Below, one piece after another: positions 40,006 to 49,143 of a stretch of DNA of 64,000 nucleotides. The position numbers and the translations under genes are program-made. Numbering within the stretch: position 1 is the first letter of the stretch; every line of letters starts with the position of its first letter. The stretch covers positions 124,001 to 188,000 of the forward strand of contig NZ_LT629735.1 in the NCBI RefSeq assembly GCF_900104925.1, written 5' to 3'. A model generated the notes under the pieces. That model saw nothing but the letters and a program-made list of their open reading frames with translations, was not told where the DNA came from and ran no database searches. Source of the stretch: Opitutus sp. GAS368 (lineage in GTDB: Bacteria > Verrucomicrobiota > Verrucomicrobiia > Opitutales > Opitutaceae).

Positions 40006-41040
40006 ATGCCCTCGCCGGCCGTCCTGCTGCTCAATCTCGGCTCCCCCGACTCCACCTCCGTCCCGGATGTGAAGCGCTACCTGCGCGAATTCCTCGGCGA
40101 CGAGCGTGTGATCGACAAGCCGGACAACGCTTTCCTGCGCTCGCTGCTGGTCAACTTCATCATTTCCCGCCGGGCCGCGGATTCCGCGCACGCCTACTCC
40201 ACCGTCTGGACCGCCGCGGGTTCGCCGCTGATCGCCACCAGCAAGCACACCCAGACCAAGCTGCAGGCGAAACTCGATCTGCCGGTCGAGCTGGCAATGA
40301 ACTACGGCAACCCGTCCATCCCGGATGTGCTGGCCAAACTCGCCGCGCAGGGCGTCACGGAGCTCCTGCTTTTCCCGCAATACCCGCACTACGCCATGTC
40401 GAGCTGGGAGACCGTCGTGGTGAAGGTCCGCCGCGAGGCCGCAAAGATTGCCCCGAAAATGCACCTCGAGTGCGTCGCGCCCTATTTTGCCGACGAGGAC
40501 TACATCACGGCGCTGGTCGAGAGCGCCCGGCCCCACCTCGCCCAGCCGCACGACCACCTGCTTTTCAGTTACCACAGCATTCCGGTGCGCCACCTGACCA
40601 AGGCCGACTCCTCGCAGGCACACTGCCAGGTCGTCGCCGACTGTTGCAACACCTGCAGCCCGGCCCACGCCACCTGCTACAAGGCGCAGATCACGCGCAC
40701 GACGCAGGCTTTCGCGAAAAAGGCCGGTCTCGACCCGGCGAACTGGTCCATCGCGTTCCAGTCCCGTCTCGCCAACGAGCCCTGGCTCGAGCCCTACACG
40801 GATTTCGAGTTCAAGCGCCTGGCCGCCGCGGGCAAAAAGCGCCTGCTGGTCATTACGCCGGCTTTCGTCACCGACTGCCTCGAGACCCTCGAAGAAATCC
40901 GCGGGCGCGGGGCCGAGGACTTCACGGCCGCGGGCGGCAAGTCGTTCCACCACATCCCGTGCCTGAACGACCAACCGGTGTGGATCGACTTCCTCGAGCG
41001 CCGGGTGCGCGCCTGGCAGGCTTCCGCGGCCCGCGCGTGA
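40006..41040 (+). CDS. hemH: Ferrochelatase
   Basis: It inserts Fe2+ into protoporphyrin IX, the last step of heme b synthesis. The 344-residue protein begins AVLLLNLGSPDS and has catalytic His190 in FSYHSIPVRHL and the Glu-rich ETLEEI segment near the C-terminus. A cysteine cluster (Cys207, 213, 214, 217, 224 in the AHCQVVADCCNTCSPAHATC segment) resembles the internal iron-sulfur ligand region of some bacterial ferrochelatases. Cluster binding is inferred. It is monocistronic, divergent from gpmI. Confidence 0.93.
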   Translation: MPSPAVLLLNLGSPDSTSVPDVKRYLREFLGDERVIDKPDNAFLRSLLVNFIISRRAADSAHAYSTVWTAAGSPLIATSKHTQTKLQAKLDLPVELAMNYGNPSIPDVLAKLAAQGVTELLLFPQYPHYAMSSWETVVVKVRREAAKIAPKMHLECVAPYFADEDYITALVESARPHLAQPHDHLLFSYHSIPVRHLTKADSSQAHCQVVADCCNTCSPAHATCYKAQITRTTQAFAKKAGLDPANWSIAFQSRLANEPWLEPYTDFEFKRLAAAGKKRLLVITPAFVTDCLETLEEIRGRGAEDFTAAGGKSFHHIPCLNDQPVWIDFLERRVRAWQASAARA

Positions 41041-41112
41041 CTGATTCAGGCGACCGGCCTTGCCGCCGCTTGTAAAAGTGATATAAAGTCCGCCACCTGC
41101 GCAATCGATTGC

Positions 41113-43833
41113 ATGTCTGGACTGGCGGCTGCTTTTCATAACTACAACCTACCAACCCGCTTGAGCACCCATTCCGCCCAGCACTCCGCGGCCAGGCTCC
41201 TGGCCACCGGCAGCAGCACCGTCTTGGTGCTGGATACGGACGGCCGCATCCAGGTGGCCAGTGCCGCGGCCTGCGCGCTGTGGCAGGCCGGCAATGCGGA
41301 GCTCGTGGGCGACCTGTTCCCCAATCTCTTCACCTTCGACGTCGTGTCGCGCGAGTCCGGCTGGGTGCAGTCGCAATGGGAGGTCCTGCTGATCGCCGCG
41401 CAGAGCCATCCCATCTCGCTCCGCCTGCAGCCCAAGGAGGCCGCCGCGTTCGACGTCAACGTCCGCCTCGAGAAAGCGGGCGACGCCCCGGGCCGCTACT
41501 TCGCCTTCATCACCCTGCCGGCGACCGCGGCACCGGCGGACACCACACCGGCCGACAATTTCCTCACCCAACTCCACGAGCGCAGCGCGCTCGGCTTCTT
41601 CGACCTCAACTTCCAGAAAAACGAGGTCTATTACTCACCGGTCTGGAAGCGCATGCTCGGCTACACCGAGGCGGCCCTGCCCAATACCTACGAGACGTGG
41701 CTGAACCTCATCCATCCCGACGACTCGTCCGCCGCCCCCGACCGCCAGGCCCGGGCCGGGGCGACCGGCACGCGCCAGTTTTCCCTCGAGTTCCGCCTGC
41801 GTCACGCCCAGGGCCACTATGTGTGGGTGCAGAGCGTCGGCCTGCAGGTCTTCGGGCCCAACGGCGCCCTGCAACGCGTCATCGGCGTGCACCTGGACAT
41901 CGCCGACCGCAAGGAATTCGAGGAGGCTACCCTGCGTGCCGAGGAACGCCTGCAGCAGCTCGGCGACCGCGGCCGCGTCGGCCTGTTCGATCTCGATTTC
42001 TCCGCCGGCCTTTATTGGCTGTCGCCGGGCTTCAAGTCCCTGCTCGGCTACTCGGACGCGGAACTCCCCGACACGATCGAGTCCGTCCTGCGCGCCCTGC
42101 CGATGGACGAGACCAGCGGCGGCCTGCCCGCCTACTTTCTCGCCCAGCACCCGAATCAGGTTTCCTATTTTGACACGCTCCGGTTGCGCCACCGGGAAGA
42201 CCGCGAGGTGCTCGTCCACGCCGGTATCGTGCGCCACATCTCCCGGCGCAAGGAACTGCAACGCGTCCTCGGCTTCGCCGTGCCGCTGGCCGAGGCCAGC
42301 GCGATCGCGGCCGGCCCGGGCCTGCCCGCCGCGCACCTCGCCCTCCTGCTCGCGGAGCTGCAGGAAGCGGTGCTCCTCGCCGACGCCGGCGGCCAGATCA
42401 TCCATCTCAACGCCAAGGCCGAGCAGCTGCTGGGCCGCACCAGCGAGGAAAGCATCGGCCTGCCCGCGTGGGAGCTTTTCCGCCTCGTCCACCGCGAGAG
42501 CGGCCAGCCGGGCGAAAGCCCCGTCGCCAAGGCCATCGGCACGGGCGAGGCCACGCCGCTCAACATGGAGTTCGCCCTCGATAACGGCTCCGGCCCGCCG
42601 CAACCCATCGCCTTCAGCACCCGGGCGGTGATCGACGCGGCCGGCCGGCCGGCCGGCGCCGTGCTGGTGTTCCGGCACCCGGGCGAGATGAGCCTGACGC
42701 CGGAGGAGCTGGTCCGCGCCAACCGCTTCGAGTCGCTCGGCCAGCTCGCGGGCGGCATCGCGCACGATTTCAACAACCTGCTCACGACCATCCTCGGCGG
42801 CGTGTCGCTGGCCAAGGACAACCGCGACCTCACGAGCCTCGAAAACAGCGAGCGCGCCTGCCTCGCGGCCAAGGCCCTCAGCAAGCAGCTGCTCACCTTC
42901 GCCAAGGGCGGCAGCGCCGTCCGCCAGGTCGTCAAGCCCGCCGACATCCTCGCCGAGGCCCACCGGCTCGCGGCCGCCGGGTCGACTGTGAAGGTCGAGC
43001 TTACCGTTGCGCCCGGCACCGGCACCATCTGCGTGGACCGCGCCCAGATGCTCCAAGTCTTCCAGAACCTGATCATCAACGCCATCCAGGCCATGACGAC
43101 CGGCACCGGGCAGATCTGGATCAACGCCGCCAACGCCGTCCTGACCGAGGGCCAGGTCGCCCCGCTCGCCGCCGGCACCTACGTGCAGATCGAGGTACAG
43201 GACAACGGCAGCGGCATCAAGCCCGAGCACCTCGAGAAGATCTTCGACCCCTTCTTCACCACCAAAAAATCCGGCACCGGGCTCGGTCTCGCCACCGTCC
43301 TCTCCATCGTCAAGCGCCACGGCGGCCAGATGGGCGTCGACTCCGAGGTCGGCCGCGGCACCGCGTTCACCGTGTTCCTCCCGTTGGCTGACCAGCCCGA
43401 GGAAGTCGCCGCCCGCCGCTCGCCCAGTTTGCGCTTCCGGGACGAGAAGATCGGCACCGGCCGCATCCTGTTCATGGATGACGACGAGCAGATCCGCGCG
43501 CTCACCAAGAACATGATCGAGAGCCTCGAATACAAGTGCGATATCGCCAAGGATGGCGACGAGGCCGTGCAGCTCTACAAGCGCTACCTCAACATCGGCC
43601 GGCCCTACGACATCATCATCATGGACCTGACCATCATCGGCGGCATGGGCGGCGAGCAGACGTTCAAGGTGCTGCGCGAACTGCATCCCGAGGTCTGCGC
43701 CATCATCGCCAGCGGCTACGACAACGAGGACATGGCCCGCCAGTTCCTCGCGATGGGTTTCTGCGGCTACCTGACCAAACCCTACCGCGTCGGCGACCTC
43801 GGCAAGATCATCCGCAAGGTGCTGGGCAAGTAG
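41113..43833 (+). CDS. PAS-rich hybrid sensor histidine kinase
   Basis: A 906-residue soluble hybrid kinase. It has about four PAS-type domains (about 25-130, 145-280, 285-390 and 405-535), of which the second is the clearest (SPVWKRMLGYTEAALP, WLNLIHPDD, LEFRLRHAQGHYVWVQS). These are followed by HisKA with His551 in QLAGGIAHDFNNLLTTILGG, an HATPase domain (DNGSGIKPEHLEKIFDPFFTTK), and a C-terminal receiver with Asp838 in DIIIMDLTIIGGMGG. The layout is like CckA-type hybrids. There is no signal peptide or membrane helix. No separate response regulator is adjacent, so phosphate may stay on the receiver or pass to an unlinked phosphotransfer protein. Confidence 0.9.
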   Translation: MSGLAAAFHNYNLPTRLSTHSAQHSAARLLATGSSTVLVLDTDGRIQVASAAACALWQAGNAELVGDLFPNLFTFDVVSRESGWVQSQWEVLLIAAQSHPISLRLQPKEAAAFDVNVRLEKAGDAPGRYFAFITLPATAAPADTTPADNFLTQLHERSALGFFDLNFQKNEVYYSPVWKRMLGYTEAALPNTYETWLNLIHPDDSSAAPDRQARAGATGTRQFSLEFRLRHAQGHYVWVQSVGLQVFGPNGALQRVIGVHLDIADRKEFEEATLRAEERLQQLGDRGRVGLFDLDFSAGLYWLSPGFKSLLGYSDAELPDTIESVLRALPMDETSGGLPAYFLAQHPNQVSYFDTLRLRHREDREVLVHAGIVRHISRRKELQRVLGFAVPLAEASAIAAGPGLPAAHLALLLAELQEAVLLADAGGQIIHLNAKAEQLLGRTSEESIGLPAWELFRLVHRESGQPGESPVAKAIGTGEATPLNMEFALDNGSGPPQPIAFSTRAVIDAAGRPAGAVLVFRHPGEMSLTPEELVRANRFESLGQLAGGIAHDFNNLLTTILGGVSLAKDNRDLTSLENSERACLAAKALSKQLLTFAKGGSAVRQVVKPADILAEAHRLAAAGSTVKVELTVAPGTGTICVDRAQMLQVFQNLIINAIQAMTTGTGQIWINAANAVLTEGQVAPLAAGTYVQIEVQDNGSGIKPEHLEKIFDPFFTTKKSGTGLGLATVLSIVKRHGGQMGVDSEVGRGTAFTVFLPLADQPEEVAARRSPSLRFRDEKIGTGRILFMDDDEQIRALTKNMIESLEYKCDIAKDGDEAVQLYKRYLNIGRPYDIIIMDLTIIGGMGGEQTFKVLRELHPEVCAIIASGYDNEDMARQFLAMGFCGYLTKPYRVGDLGKIIRKVLGK

Positions 43834-43936
43834 GTCCGGTGCCCGCCCGGACCAGGCGGCCCGTGCATCGTTTGATTGCGTGAGCCGGCGGATCGGCGCA
43901 GACTGCGGCCCATCCCATGAGCCATCCGCCCCACCG

Positions 43937-45706
43937 ATGAAGCCCTCCGATCCCCCGGGATACTGGCCGCTGCCGCCGTTGAGATTCCTGCCACGGACGA
44001 TCGCCTTGCTGCGCCAGCCCTACAGCCGGCAGCAGGCGGTGACGGACATCCTCGCGGGCATCACCGTGGGCCTGATCGCGCTGCCGCTCGCGCTGGCCTT
44101 GGGGGTGGCCAGCATCCCCCTCGGCGCCGCCACCCCTTTCCCCGCCCCGGCCATCGGCATTTTCACCGCGATCATCGGCGGCTTCATCGTCTCCCTGTTG
44201 GGCGGCAGCCGCGTGCAGGTCGCCGGCCCGACCGCAGCCTTCGTGACCGTGATCCTGCTGATCGTGGAGCGCCATGGTTTCGACGGCCTCCTGCTCGCCA
44301 CCATCATGGCCGGGGTGATGCTGGTCGTGATGGGCTTCAGCGGCCTGGGCACGTTGATCAAGTTTATCCCCTACCCGGTCACGAGCGGCTTCACCACCGG
44401 CATCGCCGTGGCCATTGCCACCGGTCAAGCCGCGGACTTCGCGGGGATCCACGCCGCCACTCCGCCACCCCGCGAATTCGTGGACAAGGTTCCCTGGCTG
44501 CTGACCCACCTGCCCCAGCTGAACCTGCCGACGCTGCTGCTGGCCGCCGCCTGCGCCGCGTTCATCCACTTTTGGCCGAGGTATCGCGCCCGGCTGCATG
44601 CCGAGCGGGTGCCGGGGGCCATCATCGCCATGGTCGTTTCCGCCGGACTGGTCGCTTGGCTCGGTTGGGACAAGTCGCGCGGCGTGGCCACCGTGGGCTC
44701 GCTGTTCGGCCCCGACGCCATTCCGCACGGCCTGCCGCCCTTCGTCTGGCCGGAGGTTTCCTTCGAGCGCATCCGCACGCTGCTGGGTCCGGCTTTCACG
44801 ATCGCGATGCTCGGCGCCATCGAGTCGCTCCTCTCGGCGGTGGTGGCGGACGGGCTGGTCAACGATCGGCACAATTCGAACACGGAATTGATCGCCCAAG
44901 GGGTCGCGAACATCGTCTGTCCCCTTTTCTGCGGCATGCCCGTCACCGGAGCCATCGCCCGCACCTCGGCCAACGTCAAGGCCGGCGGGCGCACCCCCGT
45001 CGCCGGCATGGTGCACGCCCTCACCCTGCTGCTGATCGTGCTCTTCTTCTCGCAATACGCGCGCTTTGTGCCGATGGGCGCCATCGCCGCCGTGCTCATC
45101 GTGGTCGCCTTCCGCATGGGCGAGTGGCACGAACTCACCCGGCTGGGCAAGATGCCGCGCAGCGACGCGGTCGTGCTGCTGGCCACCTTCAGCCTCACGG
45201 TCCTGTTCGACCTCGTCGTCGCGGTCGAGGTGGGCCTGATGCTGGCCGCCGTCCTCTTCATCAAGCGCATGGCCGAAACCACCGAGATCGCCCGGGTCAC
45301 CGCGCGCGACGAACTGGAAACCCCCGAGCAACTCGCCCACGGCAAGGACATCCCCGAAGGGGTGGTGGTCTACCGCATCTTCGGGCCCTTCTTTTTCGGC
45401 GCCGCCGAAAAGATGGAGGACGCCCTGCTGCGCGCCGGCACGCTGCCGCGCGTGCTCATCCTGCGCATGCAGCTGGTTCCGGCCATGGACGCCACGGCGC
45501 TCAACGCCCTGGAGAGCATCGTCGAGCGCATGCAGACCGCCGGCGGCACCGTCATCCTCAGCGGCCCGCACCGGCAGCCGCTCGACATGATGGTGAAGGC
45601 CGGCTTCATCGAACGGCTCGGCCGGCGCAACATCCGGGCGCATTTCGACGACGCGCTCGTCCGGGCCCGCGAACTGCTGCAGGCCGGTGACCGTCCTCCC
45701 TCCTGA
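43937..45706 (+). CDS. SulP-family anion transporter with STAS domain
   Basis: A 589-residue inner-membrane transporter. The N-terminal half has the SulP pattern DILAGITVGLIALPLALALGVASIPLGAATPFPAPAIG and SRVQVAGPTAAFVTVILLI, with 10-12 helices; the C-terminal about 120 residues form a STAS domain (VVVYRIFGPFFFGAAEKME, PAMDATALNALESIV). Substrates of this branch include sulfate, bicarbonate and dicarboxylates; sequence does not settle which. I chose the ATG at 43937; a GTG at 43880 would add 19 residues. It forms an operon with the DUF1275 gene three bases downstream. Confidence 0.9.
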   Translation: MKPSDPPGYWPLPPLRFLPRTIALLRQPYSRQQAVTDILAGITVGLIALPLALALGVASIPLGAATPFPAPAIGIFTAIIGGFIVSLLGGSRVQVAGPTAAFVTVILLIVERHGFDGLLLATIMAGVMLVVMGFSGLGTLIKFIPYPVTSGFTTGIAVAIATGQAADFAGIHAATPPPREFVDKVPWLLTHLPQLNLPTLLLAAACAAFIHFWPRYRARLHAERVPGAIIAMVVSAGLVAWLGWDKSRGVATVGSLFGPDAIPHGLPPFVWPEVSFERIRTLLGPAFTIAMLGAIESLLSAVVADGLVNDRHNSNTELIAQGVANIVCPLFCGMPVTGAIARTSANVKAGGRTPVAGMVHALTLLLIVLFFSQYARFVPMGAIAAVLIVVAFRMGEWHELTRLGKMPRSDAVVLLATFSLTVLFDLVVAVEVGLMLAAVLFIKRMAETTEIARVTARDELETPEQLAHGKDIPEGVVVYRIFGPFFFGAAEKMEDALLRAGTLPRVLILRMQLVPAMDATALNALESIVERMQTAGGTVILSGPHRQPLDMMVKAGFIERLGRRNIRAHFDDALVRARELLQAGDRPPS

Positions 45707-45709
45707 TCC

Positions 45710-46402
45710 ATGATCCGTGAACACACCACCCCCGCCTGGGTTTACCTCGGCGGCCTCGCCCTCGCCATCACCGCTGGCGTCATCAACGCCGTCGGCTTCC
45801 TCGGCGTCCATCACCAGGCGCTCAGCCACATGAGCGGCACCGTCACCCTGCTCGGCATGGAACTGGGCCGCGGCAATTATGCCGTGGCGCTGCATGCCCT
45901 GGCCATCCTCGCGGCGTTCTTCCTCGGTTGCCTGGTCAGCGGCGCACTCATCAGCCAAGGGCGCCTGCGCCTCGGCCGGCGCTACGGCGTGGCGCTCTCG
46001 CTCGAATCGACGGCCTTGTTTCTCGCGGTCTATTTCCTGCGCCGCGGCGCCAACGCCGGCGACTATCTGGCCGCGATGGCCTGCGGCCTCCAGAACGCCA
46101 TGGTGTCCAGCTATAGCGGCTCGACCATGCGCACCACGCACATGACCGGCATGGTCACCGATCTCGGCATCGCCTGCGGCCATTTCCTGCGCGGCGCCAC
46201 GGTGGACTGGTTCCGCTTCCGCCTCTACGGTGTCCTGCTGCTCGGGTTTTTCGCCGGCGGCATGACCGGCGCGCTGGGCTACGAACGCTATGGCTACGAC
46301 ACCCTGCTGTTCCCGGCCATCCTGAGCGGCATGACCGGCGTGGGCTACACGGCTTACAAGCACTACGAGCGCCACCACGCGCCGCCGTCCGCGACCGCCT
46401 GA
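45710..46402 (+). CDS. DUF1275 (YoaK) family membrane protein
   Basis: A 230-residue protein with about six membrane segments. It has the family pattern AITAGVINAVGFLGVHHQALSHMSGTVTLLG at the N-terminus and MACGLQNAMVSSYSGSTMRTTHMTGMVTDLGI in the middle. The function of the DUF1275 family is unknown. It starts three bases after the SulP gene, so the two are co-transcribed. Confidence 0.88.
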   Translation: MIREHTTPAWVYLGGLALAITAGVINAVGFLGVHHQALSHMSGTVTLLGMELGRGNYAVALHALAILAAFFLGCLVSGALISQGRLRLGRRYGVALSLESTALFLAVYFLRRGANAGDYLAAMACGLQNAMVSSYSGSTMRTTHMTGMVTDLGIACGHFLRGATVDWFRFRLYGVLLLGFFAGGMTGALGYERYGYDTLLFPAILSGMTGVGYTAYKHYERHHAPPSATA

Positions 46403-46418
46403 GGGCGGCCGGGAGCGG

Positions 46419-48368
46419 TTACCGCTTCACCGGGTGCAGCCGGGCGTCCTCCCAGCCGAGGCCGACGGTGAAGTCCCGCGTCATGAAATCGAGGAAGTCG
46501 CGGCCGCTGATCACGAGGCAGCTCGCGACCCTGCTGCGCACCGTCACCGTGGCGGTGGCGATGCCGTCGCCGAGCAGGCTCATCTCCCCGAAGCTGTCGC
46601 CCGGATGCAGCCGCCGCAGCTCCTCCTTGCCCTTGGTCACGGCAAACTCGCCGCGATGCACGAGGAAGAACCAGTGGTTGTTGGCGCCCTCCTGCACGAC
46701 CAGCGCGCCCTCGGCATACTCCAGCAGCTTCGTCCGCCGGGCGAAGGCCGCGAGCGTGGGCTGGCTCCAATTGCGCGTGAGCTCGAGGTGCTGCAGGAAG
46801 CCGACCTTCTGCACCGCGTCCTCCACCGCGGCGCGCGAGAGCTTCGAGAGCACGAGCCGCTCGAAGTCCGTTTTGTCCAGCCCCAGCAAAATGCTCTTGC
46901 CCAGCGCCCGGACGGACCGCGTGCGCACGCCGCCCTGCAGCAGGGCGATTTCGCCGAACGCGTCGCCCTCGCCCATCCCGGCCACGGGCTCCGACTTGCC
47001 GGGCGCGTAATCGCGTCGCACCTCGAGCCGGCCGGACAGCACCAGGTAGAGCCGCGCGCCGGGCTCGCCCTCGCGCACCACGTAGCTCCCGCGCTTGTGC
47101 TCCTCCGGTTTCACGGCGGCGGCCAGCGCCGCCAGGTCCGCCGCCGCCAGCTCGCGGAACAGCATCGTCCGGCCGAGCCATTGCGCGATGGTCTCGGGCG
47201 ACACGAGCACGGCCGACGGCCGCAGCTTCCGCTCCGCCCGCTCCCGCGCCCAGGCCCGCACATGCCGGAAGACGATCCACGCCGCCGCCCCCACCGACAC
47301 CGCCACGACCAGTCCGGCGCAGACCAGCAGCCCCAGCGCCGTGTAGCGCCAGCCGCCGGCGGCGTTGAACCGCTGCAGCAATTCCGTCGCGTTGGTCTGC
47401 AGCAACACACAGCCGCCGAGGAAGACCACCAGCAGCCAGACCACGGTCCCGGCGGCGCAGGCCAGCAGGTATTTCCCGTCGGCCATCTGCCGCCGCGCCC
47501 GCCCCAGCAGCGCGAACAGCCGGTCCTGGGCGAAGACAAAGTCGTAGGACGTCGTCAGCTGCGGGTCGCGGTAGAACACGGCGAGCAGCTCCTGCAGCGG
47601 TGAGGGCCACAGCGGCGACAGCTGCAGCAGGACGCCGGCGAGCGCCGGCACCAGCAGCTCGGGCAGGCGCCAGGCCGCCAGCGCGGCGAACAGGAACAGC
47701 GGGGCCAGCCGTGCCAGCGCCGCGTTGATCCGGGCCGCGCGTCCACACATCAGCCCGTCGTCAAGGTCCGCGATGAAGCGCGGGGCGAAAGTCTTCCAAG
47801 CGAAGCGCGGGTGATAGACCTCGCCGCCGGCCGCGCGCACCACGCCGGCCGCCAGGGCCCAGCCCGCGCTCGCCGCCGCGCAGACCGCCAGCCAGCCGAG
47901 CGCCAGCCACGCGGGGTGCTGCGGCAGATACACCGGGCGCCGCAGCAGGCAGACGACCGCGCCGAGGCCGAACACCAGCGTCGTCCAGCGCAGCAGGGCG
48001 CCATTGAGCCGCAATGCCCACTTCGCCGGCGCCACGGCCGGGGGCGGCGGGGTCACATCAGCCTGGAGGATTCCGGCCCGCACCGCTTTCACCACGAGCT
48101 CGTAAAATTCCCGCAGCGATGGACACCGCTGCGCCGAGATGACGGCACACAGCACCTGCGTCACGGTCCGGCCGGGGCCAAACTCCTGCAGCAGCGCCCA
48201 CTGCTGGGGCGTCAGCACGAGGTAACGGCGGCCCGGCACGTATTTGACGGCGAGCCGGTCGGCTGACAGTTCCGCCGTCCGCAGGTCCGGGCTGAGCCGC
48301 AGCACGGCCTGGTTCAGGAGCGGCGCGAGGTCGCCCGCCGGCGGCGGAGACTCTGGTGACAAGGGCAT
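46419..48368 (-). CDS. Membrane protein with PqqD-like, degenerate M50-like and two cNMP-binding domains
   Basis: A 649-residue protein. Residues about 15-110 look like a PqqD-type winged helix (LNQAVLRLSPDLRTAELS, WALLQEFGPGRTVTQVLCAV). Residues about 120-375 hold several membrane segments. One stretch, SAGWALAAGVVRAAGGEVYHPRF then a helix with RAARINAALARLAPLFLFAALAAW, matches the layout of PqqD-fused M50 (site-2) proteases. However, the HExxH metal motif is replaced by SAGWA, so proteolysis is unlikely. The C-terminal half has two cyclic-nucleotide-binding domains (FGEIALLQGGVRTRSV and FGEMSLLGDGIATATV). The start at 48368 is chosen because upstream codons lack family signal. It diverges from nothing and is convergent with the DUF1275 gene. 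Confidence 0.78.
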   Translation of the reverse strand: MPLSPESPPPAGDLAPLLNQAVLRLSPDLRTAELSADRLAVKYVPGRRYLVLTPQQWALLQEFGPGRTVTQVLCAVISAQRCPSLREFYELVVKAVRAGILQADVTPPPPAVAPAKWALRLNGALLRWTTLVFGLGAVVCLLRRPVYLPQHPAWLALGWLAVCAAASAGWALAAGVVRAAGGEVYHPRFAWKTFAPRFIADLDDGLMCGRAARINAALARLAPLFLFAALAAWRLPELLVPALAGVLLQLSPLWPSPLQELLAVFYRDPQLTTSYDFVFAQDRLFALLGRARRQMADGKYLLACAAGTVVWLLVVFLGGCVLLQTNATELLQRFNAAGGWRYTALGLLVCAGLVVAVSVGAAAWIVFRHVRAWARERAERKLRPSAVLVSPETIAQWLGRTMLFRELAAADLAALAAAVKPEEHKRGSYVVREGEPGARLYLVLSGRLEVRRDYAPGKSEPVAGMGEGDAFGEIALLQGGVRTRSVRALGKSILLGLDKTDFERLVLSKLSRAAVEDAVQKVGFLQHLELTRNWSQPTLAAFARRTKLLEYAEGALVVQEGANNHWFFLVHRGEFAVTKGKEELRRLHPGDSFGEMSLLGDGIATATVTVRSRVASCLVISGRDFLDFMTRDFTVGLGWEDARLHPVKR

Positions 48369-48450
48369 CGGCGGAAAATCCGGCCTGATGGACGTATTTT
48401 CGGCGCCGGAACTCAAGCGCGCACTTGCGGCGCGGTGGGAAAAGCGGGGC

Positions 48451-49029
48451 TTAGCCGCGCCACGTGAACGCGTGGCACAGCGCCACGCCGGCGGCGTCGG
48501 ACTCGTCAAATGCCAGCGCGCGGCCGTGGCCGAGCAGCGCCATGACCGTGCGCGCCATCTGGTCCTTGCTGGCCCGCCCCTGGCCCACCACCGCCTGCTT
48601 CACGCGCAGCGGCGCATATTCGAAGATCTCCTTCCGTTGCAGCGCCGCCGCCGCGATTGCCGCGCCGCGCGCCGCGCCGAGGATCTGCGCCGTCTGGAAA
48701 TTCTGCACGTAGATCGTCTGCTCCAGCGCCACGTGCCGCGGGTCGAAGTCGACCACGAAGGCCGCCACTGCCCGGTGAATCTCGCCGAGGCAGAAGGCCA
48801 TGGAGGCGCGGGGAGCGACCTTGACCGTCAGGCAACGCAGGAGCACCGGCGTCCGGCCGGGGGCGAACTCGATCAGCGCAAGCCCCGTGCCCCGCAAGCT
48901 CGGGTCGACGCCGAGCACGCGACCGGTGAATGCCGGTCGCGCCAGGGCCGGGGCGTCGGGCCAGGCCTTCGGTGCGAGGTTGCCCTCGAGCTTCGCCTTC
49001 CACATCTGCCTGACGGACGTCCGCGCCAT
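48451..49029 (-). CDS. ruvC: Holliday junction resolvase RuvC
   Basis: It cuts Holliday junctions with RuvAB during recombination. The 192-residue protein has the RNase H-like active site residues: Asp in [18 protein letters not shown], Glu in [12 protein letters not shown], and the acidic pair in [13 protein letters not shown]. It also has [20 protein letters not shown]. About 35 residues precede the usual start, possibly a local extension; the ATG at 49029 is the first that gives a plausible start. The frame remains open for 1.7 kb upstream, but that region is antisense to the TPR gene. ruvA and ruvB are not in the window. Confidence 0.92.
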   Translation of the reverse strand: MARTSVRQMWKAKLEGNLAPKAWPDAPALARPAFTGRVLGVDPSLRGTGLALIEFAPGRTPVLLRCLTVKVAPRASMAFCLGEIHRAVAAFVVDFDPRHVALEQTIYVQNFQTAQILGAARGAAIAAAALQRKEIFEYAPLRVKQAVVGQGRASKDQMARTVMALLGHGRALAFDESDAAGVALCHAFTWRG

Positions 49030-49143
49030 AAGATGCCCCGGGGATACACCGAACACCGCGAAAGAAGAAGCGGAATGTTTCGCCCGGCCGAGCTTCCGGC
49101 TTGTTACGGTCCGGTCCTCCGGGCCACACTGCGGCCCGTCACC

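Noticed and set aside
39913-41139. Extension of the gpmI frame over 1.2 kb to 41139
   Set aside because: The extra 409 codons are antisense to hemH and have no family signal; the family start MPAKTAPVLLVIRDGWG lies at 39912.
48244-49143. Upstream 300 codons of the TPR membrane protein frame
   Set aside because: They are antisense to ruvC and to the start of the cNMP-domain protein, and have no repeat or domain pattern. The membrane protein begins at 49144.
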